DNA from: JBEKIK01 sp050013075
Lineage (GTDB): Bacteria; Planctomycetota; Planctomycetia; Pirellulales; Thermoguttaceae
Reading direction: 5' to 3'
Assembly (NCBI GenBank): GCA_050013075.1
Contig: JBEKFZ010000137.1
Location: 1-9,532, forward strand
DNA length: 9,532 bases
Shown: positions 6,399-9,532 of the stretch, in pieces
Layout of the letters: every line of letters begins with the position of its first letter
How positions within the stretch are numbered: position 1 is the stretch's first letter
Position numbers and translations under genes: made by a program
The notes under the pieces: generated by a model
The model's input: the letters and a program-made list of their open reading frames with translations, nothing else
Told to the model about the DNA's origin: nothing
Database searches by the model: none

Positions 6399-6445
6399 AA
6401 TTATAACTTTGCTAAGTTCCTCCTAATAGAAAGGGAGATGTAATT

Positions 6446-7525
6446 ATGAAAACTCAAAATAAAATTCTTTATGCTGGTCTGGTAGTTCTTTTTGTCCTTG
6501 CCAGTTCTGCATCTGCTGCAGACTATTATTATAATGTTATCAACCTCGGATTAGGTGATGCCCTTTCCATCAGTAACAACGGCCAGATTGTGGGTGGCGA
6601 AACTGCCTATACTCCATATGCCATGCTTTATGACCCAACCGGCGGCGGGGCCAATAAAGAACTCGGCGGACTATCAATAGTTGAAAATTATTGGTATTAC
6701 AGTGCTGCCAGGTCCATCAACAATGCAAGCCAGATTGTAGGCAGTGCTTATGTAGTTGAAGAAGGTATTACTACCAATAATCATGCCTGTATCTTTGATC
6801 CGACCGGTGGCGGGAATAATATAGACTTAGGAAGGGGTTGGGCCTGTTCTAACAACAACAGTGGCCAAATTGTCGGGAGGGATTATAATGGGCATGCCTA
6901 TAGCTTTGATCCGACCGGCGGTGGGAATAATATAGACTTAGGAAGTGGCAGTGCCTATTCCATCAACGACAACGGCCAAATTGTCGGGGGAGATAATAAT
7001 GGGCACGCCTGTATCTTTGATCCGACCGGCGGTGGGAATAATATAGACTTAGGAAGTGGTTGTGCCTATTCCATCAACGACAAGGGCCAAATTGTCGGGG
7101 TGGGTTATAATGGGCACGCCTGTATTTTTGACCCAACAGGACACGGGGCTAATATAGATCTCGGAACTCTCTCAGGCTATGATTATAGTGAGGCTACTTC
7201 TATCAATGACAGTGGGCAGATTATCGGATATGCTGAATCAGCAACCAGTAATACCTGTGCCTGTCTTTTTGATCCTACGGGGCAAGGTAATAATCTTGAT
7301 CTAAATACTCTCATAGACCCTGCGTGTGGCTTGAGACTAATGATGGCCCAGGATATAAACAATAATGGCTGTATTGTAGGTATAAGTGAAAGTATAAATG
7401 CATCGAATGGAGTATATGCATTTCAGCTTGTACCAATCCCCGAGCCATCCGTGCTCGCCCTCTTCGGTGCCGGTGGCATAAGCCTTCTTGCATACTCTTT
7501 GCGAAGGCGGAAGCTGAAGGAATAA
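6446..7525 (+). CDS. Secreted HAF-repeat protein with PEP-CTERM sorting signal
   Basis: The 359-residue product starts with a signal peptide (residues 1-24, cleavage SASA|AD) and ends with a PEP-CTERM signal: PIPEPS at 331-336, a hydrophobic helix, then RRRK at 353-356. PEP-CTERM tails are recognised by exosortase, which processes the protein at the cell envelope in exopolysaccharide-producing bacteria. Between them lie six HAF-type units built on FDPTGGGNNIDLG and SINDNGQIVG, with FDPTG/YDPTG at residues 62, 117, 154, 191, 228 and 275. The middle units are exactly 37 residues apart. HAF repeats are extracellular and probably form a beta-propeller-like fold; the function is unknown. GGGAG (6433-6437) is eight bases from the ATG. 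The gene is visibly more A/T-rich than its neighbours and flanked by two palindromic repeats, which hints at acquisition. It is convergent with the cold-shock gene. Confidence 0.9.
   Translation: MKTQNKILYAGLVVLFVLASSASAADYYYNVINLGLGDALSISNNGQIVGGETAYTPYAMLYDPTGGGANKELGGLSIVENYWYYSAARSINNASQIVGSAYVVEEGITTNNHACIFDPTGGGNNIDLGRGWACSNNNSGQIVGRDYNGHAYSFDPTGGGNNIDLGSGSAYSINDNGQIVGGDNNGHACIFDPTGGGNNIDLGSGCAYSINDKGQIVGVGYNGHACIFDPTGHGANIDLGTLSGYDYSEATSINDSGQIIGYAESATSNTCACLFDPTGQGNNLDLNTLIDPACGLRLMMAQDINNNGCIVGISESINASNGVYAFQLVPIPEPSVLALFGAGGISLLAYSLRRRKLKE
6794..7126 (+). repeat. Three tandem 111-base units inside the PEP-CTERM gene
   Basis: Units start at 6794, 6905 and 7016, and a diverged fourth begins at 7127; the period is exactly 111 bases (37 codons). 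Comparing the second and third base by base I count eight differences. Such identity at the nucleotide level, including silent positions, points to recent duplication or gene conversion rather than old divergence. Confidence 0.9.
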
Positions 7526-7549
7526 GACATTCAAGACCATTGGGCGAAA

Positions 7550-7605
7550 ACGGTGTCAGGAATCAAGATACACAACGTTAGAAAAACATTGATTCCTGAC
7601 ACCGT
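7550..7605. repeat. Perfect 17-bp inverted repeat, REP-like, between convergent genes
   Basis: ACGGTGTCAGGAATCAA (7550-7566) and its exact reverse complement (7589-7605) flank a 22-base loop. It lies 24 bases after the PEP-CTERM stop and about 50 bases from the cold-shock stop. It can end transcription from either side. The GGTGTCAGGAA core is, as I recall, typical of dispersed REP-type palindromes handled by RAYT transposases; no such transposase is in the window. Confidence 0.75.
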
Positions 7606-7609
7606 CCGC

Positions 7610-7627
7610 GGGTGGCGGGTGCCACCC
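7610..7627 (-). terminator. GC-rich hairpin downstream of the cold-shock gene
   Basis: GGGTGGC (7610-7616) and GCCACCC (7621-7627) form a perfect 7-bp stem with a 4-base loop, 25 bases beyond the cold-shock stop codon on the minus strand. No T-run follows on that strand, so it is a hairpin-type terminator at best. Confidence 0.35.
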
Positions 7628-7652
7628 AGTGGAATTGGTAGTCCTGGCGGAA

Positions 7653-7850
7653 CTATATCGGTTTGACGTTCTCGGCACACGGGCCTTTCGGACCTCGGCC
7701 TTCCGTGTAGGACACCTTTTGTCCTTCATGCAGTTCTTCGAAACTGACACCTTGGAGGCTCGATGAGTGGAAAAACAGGTCTTTTTCCTTGCCCGTATTG
7801 ATGAATCCAAAGCCCTTGTCCGTTAATTTTTTGATGATGCCTTCAGCCAT
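7653..7850 (-). CDS. Cold-shock domain protein
   Basis: The 65-residue product is a single cold-shock domain: RNP1 as KGFGFI (residues 12-17) and RNP2 as LFFHSS (25-30), followed by EGQKVSYTEGRGPKGPCAENV, which matches the C-terminal strands of CspA. These small OB-fold proteins bind single-stranded RNA or DNA and act as RNA chaperones in the cytoplasm. The usual WFN before RNP1 is replaced (IIKKLTDKGFGF), so one aromatic contact residue of CspA is missing; the KLTDKGFGF form appears to be a regular subgroup. The start has only a weak GGGAA nine bases upstream. A promoter candidate about 80 bases upstream gives a leader with a small hairpin (TCGGC 7890-7894, GCCGA 7903-7907), in keeping with leader-based control of cold-shock genes. 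Confidence 0.92.
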   Translation of the reverse strand: MAEGIIKKLTDKGFGFINTGKEKDLFFHSSSLQGVSFEELHEGQKVSYTEGRGPKGPCAENVKPI

Positions 7851-7930
7851 TTGTGCGTTTCCCGTAGTGATTGATTGAACTGACGCCGCTCGGCTTACGA
7901 TTGCCGACTGGTCATCCGTTGGTTGAAATA

Positions 7931-7960
7931 ATTGTACCTCGTTACTGTGTCATTAAGCAA
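7931..7960 (-). promoter_or_regulatory. Sigma-70-like promoter for the cold-shock gene
   Basis: On the minus strand TTGCTT (7960-7955) and TACAAT (7936-7931) are separated by 18 bases. The -10 matches five of six positions, the -35 only three. Transcription from near 7924 would give a leader of about 74 bases. Confidence 0.4.
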
Positions 7961-7977
7961 GTGGGTAGTGGAAGAAA

Positions 7978-8028
7978 GCTAGTAGAACCATGATACGCAC
8001 GATAAAACCTCTTACCGTGCTGACTAGC
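7978..8028 (-). terminator. Hairpin ending the Hsp70-FHA-small protein operon
   Basis: GCTAGT (7978-7983) pairs with ACTAGC (8023-8028), which overlaps the stop codon of the 79-residue gene; inside it GCACG (7997-8001) pairs with CGTGC (8016-8020). On the minus strand the outer stem is followed by TTTCTT, a short pyrimidine run. A modest terminator between this operon and the cold-shock gene is likely. Confidence 0.35.
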
Positions 8029-8263
8029 GAGGACAGAGCCACCTATTTTTGAGCTTCTTGGGTTTTGGGACGGGATTTAGGAAGGATTCGGCACGTTTTA
8101 TACAGCCGTCCAACTCTTCGTCGTATTGTTCGGCCACAAAATCCCTCACCAAATCCGAACGCTCACCATTTGGGACATCACCATAGGTGTCCTTCCAGAC
8201 GGCATTGAATTCGTTGTCGGTGATCTTCAGTAACACTGTTTCCAGTTTGTTCCGCTTGGGCAT
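8024..8263 (-). CDS. Small charged protein, last gene of the Hsp70-FHA operon
   Basis: The frame is open further upstream, but I place the start at the ATG at 8263. It is preceded by a GAGAGAGA purine run, and the upstream part lies over the FHA gene in another frame. The 79-residue product is highly charged: a predicted helical section (ETVLLKITDNEFNAVWKDTY, then ERSDLVRDFVAEQYDEELDG) and a basic Pro/Lys tail (NPVPKPKKLKNRW). No signal peptide, membrane segment or known motif is seen. It lies 49 bases behind the FHA gene on the same strand, so it is probably co-translated with the Hsp70 and FHA genes. A partner or adaptor of that module is possible but unproven. Confidence 0.65.
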   Translation of the reverse strand: MPKRNKLETVLLKITDNEFNAVWKDTYGDVPNGERSDLVRDFVAEQYDEELDGCIKRAESFLNPVPKPKKLKNRWLCPR

Positions 8264-8312
8264 TGGTCTCTCTCTTTCAGTTAGACTCCACCGCTTCCAG
8301 GGCATCTTTCTT

Positions 8313-8810
8313 TTACTTTTGTCGATCCTCCATCCAATAGCCGAAGACTTCTTCCCATGCTTCGTCGTCTTCGTCGAGTTGCTTGGAAGGCTGCGGTTTT
8401 TTCGGTTTTTCGGCCGCGGCGCGATCAACCGACTGAAGGAAGGGAGGAACCAGGGGCTTGTCTGTATCCGCTGTTTCCGCCGGCGCCGGTTCCGCTGGTT
8501 TAACCTCGGGTTTTGGGGCGATTGGTTTCGGGTCAAAGACCATGTAAGGTCCGGACTCGGAAAGATGAACAAGATCGCCGGAATTGAGCCACAGTTTACG
8601 GCCCGGCACTCCGTCGCCGACTTGCAACAGCCAGTCGCCGGCCGACTGAATCATCCATCTGTTGGCCACTTTGACGATTCTAGCGTGGATAGGTTGAATT
8701 TTTGGGGAATCGGGAATGCGGATGTCGGCGCCCGGGTCCTGCCCAATGGTCGCGGTGTCGCGCTGGACGGTAATTATCTGGCCGAAGCCAAGTTCTACTG
8801 TAATTGCCAT
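8313..8810 (-). CDS. FHA-domain protein with degenerate phosphothreonine site
   Basis: The 165-residue product has one FHA domain at about residues 3-95: TIGQDPGADIRIPD (21-34), IHARIV (41-46) and LNSGDLVHL (75-83) match the conserved order of FHA strands. FHA domains bind phosphothreonine peptides. Here the Arg of the usual GR is Gln24, and the Ser of the usual SxxH is replaced in IQPIH; only His42 remains. A Pro/Ala/Glu linker (95-115) and an acidic, aromatic tail (about 145-162, DEDDEAWEEVFGYWM) follow. It starts 19 bases after the Hsp70 stop, so the two genes are almost certainly co-transcribed and perhaps translationally coupled, since no clear ribosome binding site is seen. A role in presenting or steering the chaperone is inferred. 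Confidence 0.85.
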   Translation of the reverse strand: MAITVELGFGQIITVQRDTATIGQDPGADIRIPDSPKIQPIHARIVKVANRWMIQSAGDWLLQVGDGVPGRKLWLNSGDLVHLSESGPYMVFDPKPIAPKPEVKPAEPAPAETADTDKPLVPPFLQSVDRAAAEKPKKPQPSKQLDEDDEAWEEVFGYWMEDRQK

Positions 8811-8829
8811 GATTGCGGGTGGTTGAAAA

Positions 8830-9532
8830 TTAGGAGATTTTTAGCGGTCCATTCTCATTTTGAATTCGCTGGTTCCAATTTTTCATGATTTCGGCCGTCA
8901 TTCCCGAGGATCGGTGGATTTCCGTCTTGGCCCCTTTATTTAGACCGGGCAGCCTGGCCTTGACCGTCAGCCGTCCGTCCTGGCCATAGCTGAAAGTGAC
9001 GTCGATGGGAGTCCGGGCGGGCAGGCCCGGGGGCAGACCGCGGACAATGCACCTGCCTATGGGAGTGGAATCGTTGCCGCTTGCGTCTCCTCCCTCGATC
9101 ACGTTGACGGCCACGGCGGTCTGATTCGGCCGATGCGTGGAAAAGCGGGACGTATTAGTGGCCGGCAAAGGCGTATTACGGGGGATCATCACGTGGTTGC
9201 GAGGCAAGCCGGTCGCTTTTTCGATTCCCAGGACGCCGAGATTGTGGGAATTCACGTTACGGACGGCGAATTCAGGGCGATCGCCGGCCTTGGTCGCCAT
9301 GATCAATCCGGCGTAAATGGCCGCGCCGTGCGCGACCGATTCATCGGCCGAGAGAGATCGGTCGGGTATTTTTCCGGACAGTTCTTCAAGCATCCGCGGG
9401 ACCTTTGGCATACGGGTCAGTCCGCCGACCAGCAACAGGCGGGTTATGTCATCCCATTTCAAACCCGATTCCTGCATGAGATTAACCACGGTAAAGCGGG
9501 TGCGGTCGAGCAGATCGGCAGTCATTTCCTCG
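8830..9532 (-). CDS. Hsp70-family chaperone, C-terminal part (5' end cut by window edge)
   Basis: The frame is open to the right edge; the ATG at 9525 is internal, since EEMTADLLDRTR continues the Hsp70 pattern. LLLVGGLTRMPKVPRMLEEL and DESVAHGAAIYAG are the conserved end of the ATPase domain. IPRNTPLPATNTSRFST and VIEGGDASGNDSTPIGRCIV with LPPGLP belong to the beta part of the substrate-binding domain. The protein ends about 35 residues after that sheet, so the helical lid of DnaK is nearly absent. It also lacks any DnaK-like EEVD or acidic end. It would be an ATP-driven chaperone of a divergent, planctomycete-type class rather than the housekeeping DnaK. The FHA gene starts 19 bases downstream. 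Confidence 0.92.
   Translation of the reverse strand, partial: EEMTADLLDRTRFTVVNLMQESGLKWDDITRLLLVGGLTRMPKVPRMLEELSGKIPDRSLSADESVAHGAAIYAGLIMATKAGDRPEFAVRNVNSHNLGVLGIEKATGLPRNHVMIPRNTPLPATNTSRFSTHRPNQTAVAVNVIEGGDASGNDSTPIGRCIVRGLPPGLPARTPIDVTFSYGQDGRLTVKARLPGLNKGAKTEIHRSSGMTAEIMKNWNQRIQNENGPLKIS

Larger units (their letters stand above)
5747..6445. other. Long gene-poor leader region before the PEP-CTERM gene
   Basis: About 700 bases without a convincing long gene. In order it holds a 30-base all-purine run (5749-5778), a REP-like hairpin (5774-5812), a tRNA-5'-half-like stretch read on the minus strand (6096-6120), a short palindrome (6153-6169), a structured RNA candidate (6242-6313), and a possible micro-ORF (6344-6382). 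Much of it is visibly richer in A/T than the flanking genes. The 5813-6095 part shows only minor hairpins (for example CACCC/GGGTG near 5995-6010). No strong promoter was found for the PEP-CTERM gene. Confidence 0.6.

Noticed and set aside
6158..6400. Minus-strand open frame of 80 codons in the PEP-CTERM leader
   Set aside because: No ribosome binding site and no recognisable pattern; the region is better explained as leader RNA.
6794..7140. CRISPR array suggested by regular spacing
   Set aside because: The 111-base period is a multiple of three, the frame stays open, and the units encode 37-residue HAF repeats.
8264..8572. N-terminal extension of the 79-residue protein up to 8572
   Set aside because: This part overlaps the FHA coding region in another frame and reads as Arg/Pro-rich shadow sequence; the ATG at 8263 has its own purine-rich binding site.
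8187..8888. Plus-strand open frame of 233 codons opposite the FHA gene
   Set aside because: It covers parts of three minus-strand genes with recognisable domains and has no ribosome binding site or family pattern.

Overview
The window looks like a chromosomal segment from a planctomycete, most likely of the Pirellulales type. This is an inference from gene content: a secreted HAF-repeat protein with a PEP-CTERM sorting tail, a TPR/polysaccharide-export gene pair, a cold-shock protein of the KLTDKGFGFI type, and a divergent Hsp70 followed by an FHA protein. No marker gene proves the lineage.

Layout, left to right. (1) Positions 1-3075, minus strand: a membrane-anchored TPR protein is followed 76 bases later by a Wza-like polysaccharide export protein, which runs off the left edge. 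They look like one exopolysaccharide transcription unit. (2) Positions 3391-3714, plus strand: a small ASCH-domain protein, preceded by a tight hairpin. A roughly 110-base imperfect palindrome and short direct repeats lie behind it. (3) Positions 3959-4630, minus strand: a four-helix membrane protein of unknown role. It is divergent from a secreted protein of unknown role at 4877-5746 (plus), and each has a good sigma-70-like promoter in the shared 246-base gap. (4) Positions 5747-6445: a long gene-poor leader region with a REP-like hairpin, a tRNA-5'-half-like stretch, a structured RNA candidate, and a possible 12-residue Cys-rich micro-ORF with a strong ribosome binding site. (5) Positions 6446-7525, plus strand: the AT-richer PEP-CTERM HAF-repeat protein with near-identical 111-base internal repeats, closed by a 17-bp perfect inverted repeat. 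(6) Positions 7653-9532, all minus strand: a partial Hsp70, an FHA-domain protein and a 79-residue small protein appear to form an operon that ends in a hairpin; a cold-shock protein with its own promoter follows.

How the parts may work together: the export and TPR proteins point to secreted polysaccharide, and PEP-CTERM proteins are generally linked to exosortase and exopolysaccharide systems. The exosortase itself is not in the window. The Hsp70/FHA/79-residue set looks like a specialised chaperone module in which the FHA domain has lost two of its usual phosphothreonine-contact residues. The least explained part is the leader of the PEP-CTERM gene (about 6240-6445). It combines mutually exclusive RNA helices, a micro-ORF enclosed by a long-range inverted repeat, and a possible occlusion of the main ribosome binding site.
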